A stretch of DNA of 64,000 nucleotides, taken from Nitrincola iocasae (GTDB lineage Bacteria; Pseudomonadota; Gammaproteobacteria; Pseudomonadales; Balneatricaceae). The notes beneath the pieces are model-generated. The model saw nothing but the letters and a program-made list of their open reading frames with translations. It did not search any database and had not been told where the DNA came from. The DNA lies in contig NZ_CP044222.1 in the NCBI RefSeq assembly GCF_008727795.1, forward strand, positions 992,001 through 1,056,000, in the 5' to 3' direction. A program made the position numbers and the translations under genes. Of this stretch, positions 34,365 to 43,600 are shown in pieces (positions within the stretch are counted from its first letter, which is position 1; each line of letters starts with the position of its first letter).

Positions 34365-34387
34365 CTCAGGATCATTTTGATCCTGAG
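34365..34387. promoter_or_regulatory. Perfect 10-bp hairpin upstream of the Rep gene, possible replication origin
   Basis: CTCAGGATCA (34365-34374) and TGATCCTGAG (34378-34387) pair perfectly around TTT. No T-run follows, so it is not a terminator. It stands 53 bases before a gene for an inovirus-Gp2-like protein with an HUH-like histidine pair. Rolling-circle initiators of that kind usually nick at a hairpin near their own gene. Confidence 0.4.
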
Positions 34388-34439
34388 AGTAGCTGCCATG
34401 TATCACCGTTGAGGGTAATCACTTTATTGGATTGCACCC

Positions 34440-35111
34440 ATGCACCTGAAATATATCCCTGAAAATCACAATCTCAACTACTGGCTACTGCCGCAATACA
34501 AAGACCTGAAGGTTCAGAGCCAAATAGATCAGCCCTTAGTGAAGCAGTATCTGGATAAGCTCTGGAATGTCATTAATCACTACACTCAGCATACGCCAAG
34601 AGTGATGGCCGTTCGTGTTGATCTGCATTGCCCTTTTGATTCACAAGAAATCGCTTGCAGCAACCGTATGATGCAGGACTTTAAGGATGCCTTGGATGCA
34701 CGTATTGCTGCATACCTGGCTCGGCGGAAAGCACAAGGCAAGCGTACCTATCCCTGCAAAGTGATGTGGCTCTGGGCACGCGAACAAAAGACCTCGGATG
34801 TGCCGCATTTCCATCTACTGCTGCTATTCAACCAGGATGTTTTTCACAGCCTGGGTGAGTACCACACACAGACGGGTAGCCTGATGATGATCATAAAGAA
34901 TGCTTGGAATTCGGCGTTGCAGATACCCGCTGACGTGAACATGGGCTTAGTACATATCCCTGAAAATGCGGTCTATTGGCTGAAGCGTAATGATGGCTTT
35001 GCGGCCCTACCAGATCTGTTTTATCGGTGCAGTTATTTATGCAAAGTACATACGAAGTGCTTTGGTAAAGGCATTCAGAGTTTCGGCGGATCCCACGTCC
35101 CTCACGCGTGA
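34440..35111 (+). CDS. Inovirus Gp2-like / YagK-YfjJ family replication protein
   Basis: 223 residues. The family (DUF3296, inovirus Gp2) is recognised by the YTQHTPRVMAVRVDLHCP strand near residue 48-65, MWLWAREQKTSDVPHFHLLLLFN (two runs, near 118-140) and the C-terminal AVYWLKRNDGF and YRCSYLCKV. HFHLLLL resembles the metal-binding HUH motif of rolling-circle replication initiators, and a tyrosine in YRCSYL could be the nucleophile. The start ATG has no clear Shine-Dalgarno. Likely role: replication of an excised element; activity is not proven for most members. Confidence 0.75.
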   Translation: MHLKYIPENHNLNYWLLPQYKDLKVQSQIDQPLVKQYLDKLWNVINHYTQHTPRVMAVRVDLHCPFDSQEIACSNRMMQDFKDALDARIAAYLARRKAQGKRTYPCKVMWLWAREQKTSDVPHFHLLLLFNQDVFHSLGEYHTQTGSLMMIIKNAWNSALQIPADVNMGLVHIPENAVYWLKRNDGFAALPDLFYRCSYLCKVHTKCFGKGIQSFGGSHVPHA

Positions 35112-35179
35112 CCCTTACCCAGTTTCCTGCACATGCTATGGCAATCGCCAAAAAACAAACCTGTGTAGGAGTCGTCACT

Positions 35180-35596
35180 ATGCCACAAGAATATCGATCA
35201 TTTACAGAATATTGGGTGCGTAAATTTGAAGAGGAGAATCCTGAAAAGGCGATGGAGATTAAAAATCAAGTTCAACGCCAAGCCTTACCAGCGATAGTAA
35301 ATAATCCGTCAGAGCCGACGAAAACGCAGGGTTATGCGCGTCTTTGGACCGACTCGCTACGGCAATGCGAGGAGCAGGCTGATATAGATCCAGTCGTTGC
35401 TGCTGCTATTGAAACGCGTAAATCCTTAAAGCTCACGCAGACACGCTTTGCCAGGTGTTTAGACATCAGTCCACGCACACTGGCAGAGTGGGAGCAGGGT
35501 AAGCGTAAACCCAGTGGTGCAGCACGTACTTTACTGGTCTGGGTGGTTGCTAACCCAGAGCACTTAAAGATAGCCAGTCGCTCATTGCGCAGGTAG
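35180..35596 (+). CDS. XRE-family helix-turn-helix protein
   Basis: 138 residues from ATG 35180 with TAGGAG eight bases upstream; the frame opens 24 codons earlier. The C-terminal half holds LKLTQTRFARCLDISPRTLAEWEQGKRKPSGAA (two runs), a clean lambda-Cro type HTH of the NadS/HigA antitoxin type. The N-terminal half is charged and unrecognised. No toxin gene is adjacent, so it is more likely an element regulator. Confidence 0.8.
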   Translation: MPQEYRSFTEYWVRKFEEENPEKAMEIKNQVQRQALPAIVNNPSEPTKTQGYARLWTDSLRQCEEQADIDPVVAAAIETRKSLKLTQTRFARCLDISPRTLAEWEQGKRKPSGAARTLLVWVVANPEHLKIASRSLRR

Positions 35597-35747
35597 TAAA
35601 GCAGGGGGGGAAGTCTGTTGAGTGCCTCTATACGTTTCCCATGAGGTAGCCGTCAATGCCGTAATTTTTTACATGCCGGACGCATGATACGGACAGGGAG
35701 GTTCGCATCATTACACGGAAGCTATCTAACCTCATTGGGGATACATC

Positions 35748-36020
35748 ATGACAGATGAAGATGTTAACAACGAACAGCCAACTAAGCCGAAAGCCAAAAA
35801 AATAGCCCGCCACTTTAATCGTGATAACGCCCGTCATCTGCTGGAGCGTCATGGCATCGCCTACTGGACACAGAACGATGGCATTCACCTGATTGTGGCA
35901 GGCAACTACCAACTCATAGACTTCTGGCCCGGAACGGGACGCTGGAGAAGCCGAGACAAAGCCATCACCGGCTTTGGCATTCAGGGCTTACTGGAAATGA
36001 TCAACACCGGTCAGGTTTAA
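35748..36020 (+). CDS. Small hypothetical protein of mobile elements
   Basis: 90 residues, not recognised. A basic, proline/lysine-rich N-terminus (TKPKAKKIARHFNRDNARH) is followed by a compact part with HGIAYWTQNDGIHLIVAGNY and LIDFWPGTGRWRSRDK. A GGGGA lies seven bases before the ATG. It sits between the XRE gene and the helicase gene on the same strand. Confidence 0.6.
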   Translation: MTDEDVNNEQPTKPKAKKIARHFNRDNARHLLERHGIAYWTQNDGIHLIVAGNYQLIDFWPGTGRWRSRDKAITGFGIQGLLEMINTGQV

Positions 36021-36117
36021 GCACCCAGCTGGCGTATACCCACTCCATCATCACGACAGCATCAGTATTGGATCTGAGTTATCCAAGGCTGATGCTCGTC
36101 TAAAGGAAATAGAACAG

Positions 36118-37578
36118 ATGAATCATGACATCCAGTTAAACCCGGATCAACTTGCTGCAATTGAAGCGATTAAAGAATTTATGCTGGACCCAGAGCAGCA
36201 GGCCTTTATTTTGTGTGGCAGTGCCGGTACTGGCAAAACCACCCTGGTGGCAAAGATTATTGAGCTTTTACATGGAATGAAATTAGGCTGCATGATGGTT
36301 GCACCGACGGGCAGGGCGGCCAGAATTTTACAGAACAAACTGAATAAAATGCTGCCGGTAAATATGGGGCCTTTACCGGTTAGTACCCTGCATGGTGCGA
36401 TTTACTACCTGGCAGAGATGTCTCTGGATGAGGCACGCACTGAATATGGGCAAAGTGCGTTACAAATGAAATTCCCAATAAAGCAGCAGGGGGAATCCTT
36501 CGACTTGGTCATAGTGGATGAGGCCTCAATGGTGGGCGATATGAGAATGCCCCAAAATACCATGCGCTTTGGATCCGGCAAGTTGCTGCGTGACTTGGTC
36601 AATTTCCTTAACCGCGTTCAAGAAAATAACCCAGGGCAGCGACCAATCAAGCTGATGTTTGTAGGTGATCTCGCGCAGTTATCACCGGTGGGTTCAGAGG
36701 AATCACCGGCACTCTCGCCTGAGTATCTGCAGGAACGGTTCGATATGAAGGTACAGCGTTACGAGCTGACCACGGTCATGCGGCAGGCTGAAAAGAGCGG
36801 TATCCTGGATCTTGCGAACAGAATACGCAAAGAAATTTTTGAGCCATCCGGTACAGTTGTAAAAATTGAACACAATGGCGATGACATACTGGTAGGGGAC
36901 CGGATCGATGCTGTGAATATGATCGTCAGCAATATTAACATGATGCGTTCCTCGGCCGCCGTTGTGTACAGTAACGAAAAAGCGCTGCAATACAACCTGG
37001 CTGTTCGCCACTCGCTCTGGGGTAATGGCTGTCGTGCAGTAAGATCTGGTGATCAGCTGCTGGTAACACGAAACTCGACCAAACTCGGTGTCAGCAATGG
37101 TGACATCATCAAGCTGAAGTCTGCAGCTTTGAAGCAGATAAGAGAAATAGTGACCCTGTCTGACGGTAGGGAGATATCACTCAAATTCAGGCTGGTTGTG
37201 TTTCAGAAGGACATGACTCCGGGGGAAGACATTGAATGCCTGATGCTGGAGAACCAGCTTTTTTCAAAAGAGCGTGATTTGAGCGATGATGAACAGACGG
37301 CTTTAGTTAGGCATTTTCACCAACGGCACCCATACGAAGATCCTGATAGCGATGAGTACCACCAACTGATGAGAGAAGACCCTTTTTACAACGCACTCCA
37401 GGTCAAGTTCGGTTATGCATTAACCTGCCATAAAGCTCAAGGCGGTGAGTGGGATCAGGTTATCATTGATATCAGTGGTGCCAGGATTTACGAGGAGAGG
37501 GGGTTGCGTTGGCTGTACACTGCCGTGACCCGAGCGGCAAAATCACTCTGTGTGGTTGAGGGGGCTGTGCCTGAGTGA
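36118..37578 (+). CDS. RecD/Dda-like superfamily 1B helicase
   Basis: 486 residues. Motif I CGSAGTGKTT near residues 32-41, Ia VAPTGRAARIL near 60, motif II VIVDEASMV near 131, motif III LMFVGDLAQLSPVG near 178-191, motif V/VI ALTCHKAQGGEWDQV near 433 and RWLYTAVTRAAKSL near 465. This is the RecD/TraI/Dda group that moves 5' to 3' on single strands. It may assist Rep-type replication or transfer of the element. AGGAAA precedes the ATG. Confidence 0.9.
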   Translation: MNHDIQLNPDQLAAIEAIKEFMLDPEQQAFILCGSAGTGKTTLVAKIIELLHGMKLGCMMVAPTGRAARILQNKLNKMLPVNMGPLPVSTLHGAIYYLAEMSLDEARTEYGQSALQMKFPIKQQGESFDLVIVDEASMVGDMRMPQNTMRFGSGKLLRDLVNFLNRVQENNPGQRPIKLMFVGDLAQLSPVGSEESPALSPEYLQERFDMKVQRYELTTVMRQAEKSGILDLANRIRKEIFEPSGTVVKIEHNGDDILVGDRIDAVNMIVSNINMMRSSAAVVYSNEKALQYNLAVRHSLWGNGCRAVRSGDQLLVTRNSTKLGVSNGDIIKLKSAALKQIREIVTLSDGREISLKFRLVVFQKDMTPGEDIECLMLENQLFSKERDLSDDEQTALVRHFHQRHPYEDPDSDEYHQLMREDPFYNALQVKFGYALTCHKAQGGEWDQVIIDISGARIYEERGLRWLYTAVTRAAKSLCVVEGAVPE

Positions 37579-37749
37579 GTTAGTTGGCAAATAACAGCAA
37601 AAACATGCTTAAAAATAATCCGTTGATAATAAGTATCGTCAGTTAGGCATGCAGCCAAGACGTTTTGAGCCAGTGACAGGATATGAGCGACTAGGACCCC
37701 TAAAATATCCCAGCTGGCAACTGATCTTGAACACTCTCTTTCTTTGAGC

Positions 37750-37956
37750 CTATTCAAGAAATTTAATAATTTCATCTATGGTTACAGCGAAATTCAACCC
37801 GCTGGCTCCTTCCAGAGAAAATGTAGGGATGCCAATTAAATTACCCTGGCTATCAAATAAACCACCCCCAGAAGGGTCTGGTGAAATATTGGCATTCGTT
37901 TGGATGTATTTGACTGCTCGGATTAAATGTACACCAATATCTTCCGAGTCACACTG
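37750..37956 (-). pseudogene. C-terminal fragment of a trypsin/HtrA-like serine protease
   Basis: The minus-strand frame between stops reads DSEDIGVHLIRAVKYIQTNA, then NISPDPSGGGLFDSQGNLIG and a tail GLNFAVTIDEIIKFLE. IQTxAxIxPxxSGGxLxxxxGxLIGI is the signature around the catalytic serine of S1C proteases; the usual GNSGG is changed to DPSGG. Only about 66 codons remain and there is no start, so this is a remnant. It lies in the gene-poor stretch 37579-38760. Confidence 0.7.
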
Positions 37957-38067
37957 CTAGTGGTCGGGGTACCCCGATACAGGAAGAACTGAAGCATTGC
38001 CTTCTCATGAGGCTGATTCTGGGCATGAGGGTATTATTTTCTCCACTTGACTGGACTGGGCGGATAG

Positions 38068-38244
38068 AAGAAGGGTTATACCTATGAGGACAGCGGCCAA
38101 TGGGTAATAGCTACTCCAGCAGGAAAAATTATTGTCCGTTTTCCCAGCAAGCTTGATGCCCAACATTGGTCGGATAAATCCGCAGAACATCGTAAGCTTG
38201 TTCTCTCCTTTAAGAAATCAACGCCCCAAGACAAAGGAAAATAA
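38068..38244 (+). pseudogene. Unrecognised coding fragment
   Basis: 58 open codons without a start, reading KKGYTYEDSGQWVIATPAGK, IIVRFPSKLDAQHWS and ending STPQDKGK. The amino-acid pattern looks coding but no family is recognised. It is bounded by a TAG upstream and TAA downstream. Confidence 0.4.
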
Positions 38245-38262
38245 AGCTAAGAGGCGTCATAA

Positions 38263-38370
38263 CGTCCTCACTTTGACAAGGTATCCGCCGGTAAGCGAGA
38301 AAGGCACATACCTAGATTTCTTGGTAGCGGAGGTTGCAGGAAGTGTGATGGCACTGGTTGGTTAGGCTAA
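38263..38370 (+). pseudogene. Fragment ending in a CxxCxGTG zinc-knuckle
   Basis: An open stretch without a start codon ends GSGGCRKCDGTGWLG. CxxCxGTGW is the DnaJ-type half zinc finger that often ends small zinc-ribbon proteins. Too short and startless to be called a gene. Confidence 0.35.
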
Positions 38371-38421
38371 GTAGATTGCAAGCCGAGGATGTATTGTTTC
38401 GAAGTCAGAAGTAATAGTTGA

Positions 38422-38589
38422 CGCCGCCCTTCAATAGCTGAAACCTTCCCGAAGCCTAGAGGGGTATTGGAAGCTACCTTGATGAATTACTACAATCGGC
38501 AACGGCTTCACGTATTCAATGATGGCATTTAGTACGTTGATGCTGAGGAATACCTGATAATACTGCTGGGATTAGTTAATGATTACTAA
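38422..38589 (+). pseudogene. Remnant of an IS3-family transposase (OrfB C-terminus)
   Basis: In one frame: PKPRGVLEATLMNYYNRQRL, HVFNDGI, an in-frame TAG, then YVDAEEYL and NDY before TAA. YYNxxRLHxxxxxxSPxxAEEY is the standard end of the IS3 integrase domain; the serine of SP is replaced by the stop. No other part of the IS or its ends is visible. It shows an old insertion near the left border of the BREX locus. Confidence 0.75.
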
Positions 38590-38760
38590 ACCGTCAGTCG
38601 AGTAAGACAGGAGGCTTAATCGCTGGCTCCATAGATAAAAAGTGTGTTGCATTTTGATATACAAGGTACTTTCTAGATTTCGTCGCGCCTTTATATGTTG
38701 TAGGATGCTGTTACTAAAAATGTAATTATGACGGCAAAATTACCCACTTGGAAATGCATT

Positions 38761-39267
38761 ATGAATAAGGATGTGATCAAGCAAATCGCTGACCTGCGAA
38801 TCCTGGTTGGTTTCTTGGGTGAAAAGAACCAGCAGAACTGGTGGTCCAGCAGTTTTCTCACGCCATCGGCTAAAACCTACTTGAATCCCATTTTTCCTCG
38901 TACCCTGCTGCAGGCGCAGCACCGTGGCATCACAGCAGCAGCGACGTTGGTGCATGATGAAGTGATCGGTGTCGGTGCTACTTATCATCTGTTCCGTATG
39001 CCAGAGTCTATCGAACTGGAGTTAGATCGCCTGTTCCAGGCTACTCCAGCAGATCATTACCTGGCTGTTATCAAGGATACGCAAACTGCACGGGAGCAGT
39101 TGCAAGCATTGGCCGGTAATTCGCAAGACGTTAAGGAAGGGCCCATATTGGTGGGGGACTATCGTCCTGATGATCTGGTCAACCTAATACAACAGGTCTC
39201 TGCAGGTTACCTCGCAGCCTTCCAGAATGATGTTCGTTGTTACCCGTTTATGAGAGAAGCTGCGTGA
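38761..39267 (+). CDS. brxE: BrxE family BREX protein
   Basis: 168 residues from MNKDVIKQIADLRILVGFLG; the open frame starts 11 codons earlier but homologs begin here. The features LVGFLGEKNQQNWWSSSFL (10-28), YLNPIFPRTLLQAQ near 36 and VHDEVIGVG match BrxE, a small protein named from type 6 BREX loci whose function is not known. It is the first gene of the operon and overlaps brxA by four bases. Its presence next to an otherwise type I gene set is a variant arrangement. Confidence 0.75.
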   Translation: MNKDVIKQIADLRILVGFLGEKNQQNWWSSSFLTPSAKTYLNPIFPRTLLQAQHRGITAAATLVHDEVIGVGATYHLFRMPESIELELDRLFQATPADHYLAVIKDTQTAREQLQALAGNSQDVKEGPILVGDYRPDDLVNLIQQVSAGYLAAFQNDVRCYPFMREAA

Positions 39268-40046
39268 GCGCTACCCCGTTTTACACCACCCAGCTGCAGG
39301 CCGGGTTGGGTTTGATTGAAGAAACCAAGCTGCTGCTGTCGCTTTATGAGCCTGGGCAAAGTGGTGCCGCTCTGTATGACAAAGCCCTTGAGTCCGGTAT
39401 GTTTCCCACTGTCTCAGCCCGCCGCTTGCGCAACATCGTGGTGGAGTGCTTTACCCCTCGTTATATCAAGACCGGGGCGGCTGAACATCTACAGGCACTG
39501 CAGGGCAGGGCAGGCTCATCGGTGATGAATCAGTTGTTTCTTTATTATACCGCCAGTGCAAACCTAATCCTGGCGGACTTTATCCGTGAAGTGTACTGGG
39601 CACGCTATGCTGGTGGCGGCAATCAGGTATCGCTGGAAGATTCCCGCCACTTTGTTGAGCAAGCCGTACGCGATGGCAAGACGCAAAAGCCTTGGTCAGA
39701 GACTACCGTCAAACGCATTTCGTCTTACCTGGTAGGTTGCTGTGCTGACTATGGCCTTTTGTCTTCTCGCAGAACTGCCGAGCGCAGTATTCAACCCCTG
39801 CGGATTGAACAGGCCACGGTACTCTACCTGGCCTATAAACAGCACTTTGACGGTAATGGCGACAATGCCGTTATCGCTCACTCGGCTTGGGCTCTGTTTG
39901 GACTGGAGTCTGCCGATGTCAGGAATGAATTCAAACGCATGTCGCTCAACAACTGGTTGATCGTACAGGCGGCTGGCGATGTTACACGCATCAGTTGGCC
40001 ATTCAAATCAATGGAGGATGTCGTCAATGTCATCGCTGAGTGCTGA
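39264..40046 (+). CDS. brxA: BrxA (DUF1819) BREX protein
   Basis: 260 residues from GTG 39264, which overlaps the brxE stop (GTGA); the longer open frame would run into brxE. DUF1819 features: TQLQAGLGLIEETKLLLSLY near 9-28, LYYTASANLILADFIREVYW near 92-112 and the closing region LNNWLIVQAAGDVTRISWPF. BrxA is a small helical DNA-binding protein required in several type I BREX systems. Overlaps brxB by 20 bases. Confidence 0.88.
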   Translation: MSATPFYTTQLQAGLGLIEETKLLLSLYEPGQSGAALYDKALESGMFPTVSARRLRNIVVECFTPRYIKTGAAEHLQALQGRAGSSVMNQLFLYYTASANLILADFIREVYWARYAGGGNQVSLEDSRHFVEQAVRDGKTQKPWSETTVKRISSYLVGCCADYGLLSSRRTAERSIQPLRIEQATVLYLAYKQHFDGNGDNAVIAHSAWALFGLESADVRNEFKRMSLNNWLIVQAAGDVTRISWPFKSMEDVVNVIAEC

Positions 40047-40605
40047 CTTCAACGAATTGATGGAACGGATGAAGCGTGGCCGCGAATTTGGCCATGCTAG
40101 CTATGAACCCATCTACTACCTGGTGTTTTCCCCGCGTTCCATCCTGGATGTGAAGCGGCAGATGAAAGCCTGGGAAGCCCGCCTGTCGAATGATGGTTGG
40201 GATGTACACACTTTTTCGATCACCACCACCATTCAAGAGATATTTGACTCTGTACCGAACATGGTGAAAACCATCTGGCAGAAGCAGGATGCCGCCGCAC
40301 CGCTGAATTGGGACAAAACCAATACATCACTGGCCAACCGGTTGGAGCAGGGTGCCCTGACGGCAAAGTTGGCTGAAAAGCTGGCATCTCTTGACGGTAA
40401 TGCGAACTCCATCCTGCTGGTCACCGACTTGGAGGCCCTTCACCCCTATACACGCATAGGTGTTATTGAAGGTGAGCTACAAGGCAAGTTTTGCGTGCCA
40501 ACGGTTTTCTTTTATCCGGGCATTCGTACAGGTAAAACACGACTTAAATTTTTAAGCTTCTACCCAGAAGATGGCAACTACCGCTCGGATCACGTAGGCG
40601 GCTAA
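40027..40605 (+). CDS. brxB: BrxB (DUF1788) BREX protein
   Basis: 192 residues starting MSSLSADFNELMERM at 40027; GGAGG at 40013-40017 decides this start over two upstream ATGs. DUF1788 features: YYLVFSPRSILDVKRQMKAW near 28-47, SILLVTDLEALHPYTRIG near 138 and the end FLSFYPEDGNYRSDHVGG. It is essential for BREX activity in tested systems but its biochemical role is open. Seventeen bases before brxC. Confidence 0.9.
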   Translation: MSSLSADFNELMERMKRGREFGHASYEPIYYLVFSPRSILDVKRQMKAWEARLSNDGWDVHTFSITTTIQEIFDSVPNMVKTIWQKQDAAAPLNWDKTNTSLANRLEQGALTAKLAEKLASLDGNANSILLVTDLEALHPYTRIGVIEGELQGKFCVPTVFFYPGIRTGKTRLKFLSFYPEDGNYRSDHVGG

Positions 40606-40622
40606 AGGATAAATCACAGGAC

Positions 40623-43600
40623 ATGGCAGTGGAAATTAAATCTCTATTTGATAGCAACAAAAACATCTACCGCACCATCGAAAAGGTGATCACTTACGGC
40701 GCGTCACAAGAAGAGCGCCTTAAGGCGGAGATCTCTGAATATGTTGTTACCGACAGTATTGAAGAGCAGTTGGAAAGCCTACTGCAGAAGATGGATGCCG
40801 CCATGGAGGCGGGTGGCCAGAACGAAGTGGGTGTCTGGGTATCAGGCTTCTACGGTTCCGGTAAAAGCTCCCTCACCAAATACTTGGGCCTGGCGTTTGA
40901 TGATCGCGTACAGATCGACGGTGTGCCGTTTATCCAACACCTCAAGGATCGGTTGAAAAAGAACACCACTAAAGCCCTGTTGACTAAAGTGGCCAGCCGT
41001 TTCCCTGCGGCGGTGCTGATGCTCGACCTTGCCAGTGAGCAGGTTGCAGGTGCTACCATGGAAGAGGTATCTACCGTCCTATATTACAAGGTGCTGCAGT
41101 GGGCGGGATACTCCCGCAACCTCAAAGTGGCTGCCTTTGAACGTCGCTTGAAGCTTGACGGTCGCCATGAAGAGTTTCTGCAGCTGTTCCGCGATCTCAC
41201 CGAAGGCGAAGAGTGGGAAAGCTATCGTAATGACGAACTGGTGGTGGACAGCGTGATCCCGGAAATGGCACACCAGCTCTACCCACAGCTGTTCAAAACG
41301 CCCACCTCTTTCACCACTGAAAGCAGCGAAGTCATACGCTTTGAGAACGACCGCGTAACCGAGATGCTCGATATCGCCCGTGAAGCGACTGGCAAAGAGT
41401 ACATCATCTTCATCATCGATGAGGTCGGTCAGTATGTAGGCTCACGTCAGAATTTAATTCTCAACTTGGATGGCCTGGCCAAGAACCTGAAAAACATCGG
41501 AGATGGAAAAGTCTGGATCATCGGTACTGCTCAGCAGACGCTGACCGAAGATGATAGCAAAGCCGCGCTCAACTCCGCTGAGCTCTTCAAACTGAAAGAC
41601 CGCTTTCCGATTCAGATCGATCTTGAAGCCAACGATATCAAAGAGATCTGCTACACCCGTCTGTTGGGTAAGTCTGCAACTGGTGAATCTGAGCTGGGTC
41701 AGCTGTTCGATTTGCATGGCCAGGCACTGCGCCACAACACCAAGCTGGTAGATGCCCGTGCCTACGGTGCCGACTTTAAACGCCAAACCTTTATCGACTT
41801 ATACCCCTTTCTACCTGCCCATTTTGATATTCTGTTACACCTGCTGGGTGCGCTAGCTAAGTCCACCGGTGGCTATGGCCTGCGTTCGGCTATCAAAGTG
41901 GTGCAGGATATTCTGGTGGATGAGTCGGATAACCGCACCCCGATTGCCAAGCAGCCGATGGGCTGGCTAGTAAATACCGTCACCCTGTTTGATGCCCTGG
42001 AAAAAGATATCCGTCGGGCCTTCGCTTCCCTGTACGCATCGGTGGATAAGGTGAAGCTGCGCTTCCCGGATTCGGCGCTGCACCAGGATATTGCCAAAAC
42101 TGTGTGTATCCTTCAGGTACTCAACAACCTGCCGGTGTCCCGTCAGAACGTCACCAGCTTGCTGCACTCAGGCATTGCACAGGCATCAGCGGCTGATAGT
42201 ATCGCCAACGCCATCGAAGAGCTGATCTCTGATCCCATCGTGCCCTTTGGTGAACAGGACAGTAATCTTTGCTTCTTCAGTGAAAAGCTCAATGAGATCG
42301 AACAGGAGCGCGCCAGCATCGCCACCCGTTCAGTTGAGCTGCGTCGCATCATCAGTGATGCCCTGAAAGAAGTGTATTCGCCACTGCCAGCAACCCAGCT
42401 GAACGGCACCCTTTCGGTACAAACCGGCCTTAAGGTGCTCACCACGGCTGGCGCAGTCCCCACTGCCTTGGCTGGCGACCGCAACCCGGTGCAGACCATT
42501 ATCGAGCTGGTTGACCCGGTGGAGTACGACAACGCCAAAACCAGGCTGACCAACGATAGCCGCCAAAAGGGTGAGCTGCAGAACATTTACCTGCTGGGGC
42601 GGACTACCCCAGAGATGGATGAACTGACCACCGAGATCTTCCGCTGCCGCGAAGTGGCCACCCGTTACCGCAACGAACCCGACCAGGAAGTGAAAGACTA
42701 CTGTGCCGGTCAGCTCGACCGTGCCAGCCGCTTGCTGAGCGATTTGGAACGCCATATCCGCCGTAGCCTACTGCAAGGCTCCTTCCTGTTCCGTGGTACG
42801 TTGACCGCAGTGGATAGCCAGAGCCAAGACCTGATCGAAGCAGCACGAAAGCACCTGGCCGATGTGGCTGAACAGGTGTTTGATCGTTATGCCGAGGTGC
42901 CGGTAAGGGCTGGTACGGATCTGGCCGAAAAGTTCCTGCGCCTGGGTAACCTGTCCGCTGTCACCCACCAGGTTGACCCCCTGAACCTGGTACAAACCAG
43001 TGGCGGCATCCCCAGTATTAACACTCAGCATAAAGCAATCATCAGCATCCGCGATATGATCGACCGTCAAGGCACCATTGAAGGCAAGCGCCTGACCGAT
43101 CTGTTTACCAGCCCACCCTTTGGTTGGTCGCCAGATACTCTGCGCTATCTGATTGCCGCCATGTTAATTGCCAGCGAGATCAAACTTAAAACCGGTGGTC
43201 GTGAAGTTACTGTCAACGGCCAGCAAGCGATCGATGCCCTCAAAACCAACAATACCTTCAAGTCAGTGGGCATCTCCCTGCGGGAAGAGCGCCCCTCCAT
43301 TGAAGTACAAGCTCGGGCAGCTGAACGCCTGACCGAGCTCACCGGTGATATCGTCATCCCGCTGGAAGACGAGATCAGCAAAGCCACCGTCAAGCTGCTG
43401 CCACGGCTGCAGCATGAATATGGCCCCCTGGCTGAAAAGCTCAGGGCTATGGGTCTGCCGGGCAGAGATTGTCTGGAGGCGCTGTCTCAAGATATGCGTG
43501 ACATCCTATTCACCGATGCCTCGGACGCCCCCCAGCGCCTGGGTGGTGAAGAGTCGGATCTGTTTAATAGCCTGAAATGGGCCTCAGACCTGAAGACAAA

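Noticed and set aside
35180..35596. XRE protein as the antitoxin of a HigBA pair
   Set aside because: No RelE/HigB-like gene is adjacent on either side.
37778..37960. Plus-strand 60-codon frame
   Set aside because: The minus strand of the same DNA carries a recognisable serine-protease end, so the plus frame is a shadow.
25300..38760. Prophage
   Set aside because: No capsid, portal, terminase or tail genes; the content is plasmid/ICE-like with one Rep-type gene.
38728..38760. Upstream start of brxE adding 11 residues
   Set aside because: The extra residues do not resemble the family N-terminus, which starts at MNKDVIKQIADLRILVGFL.
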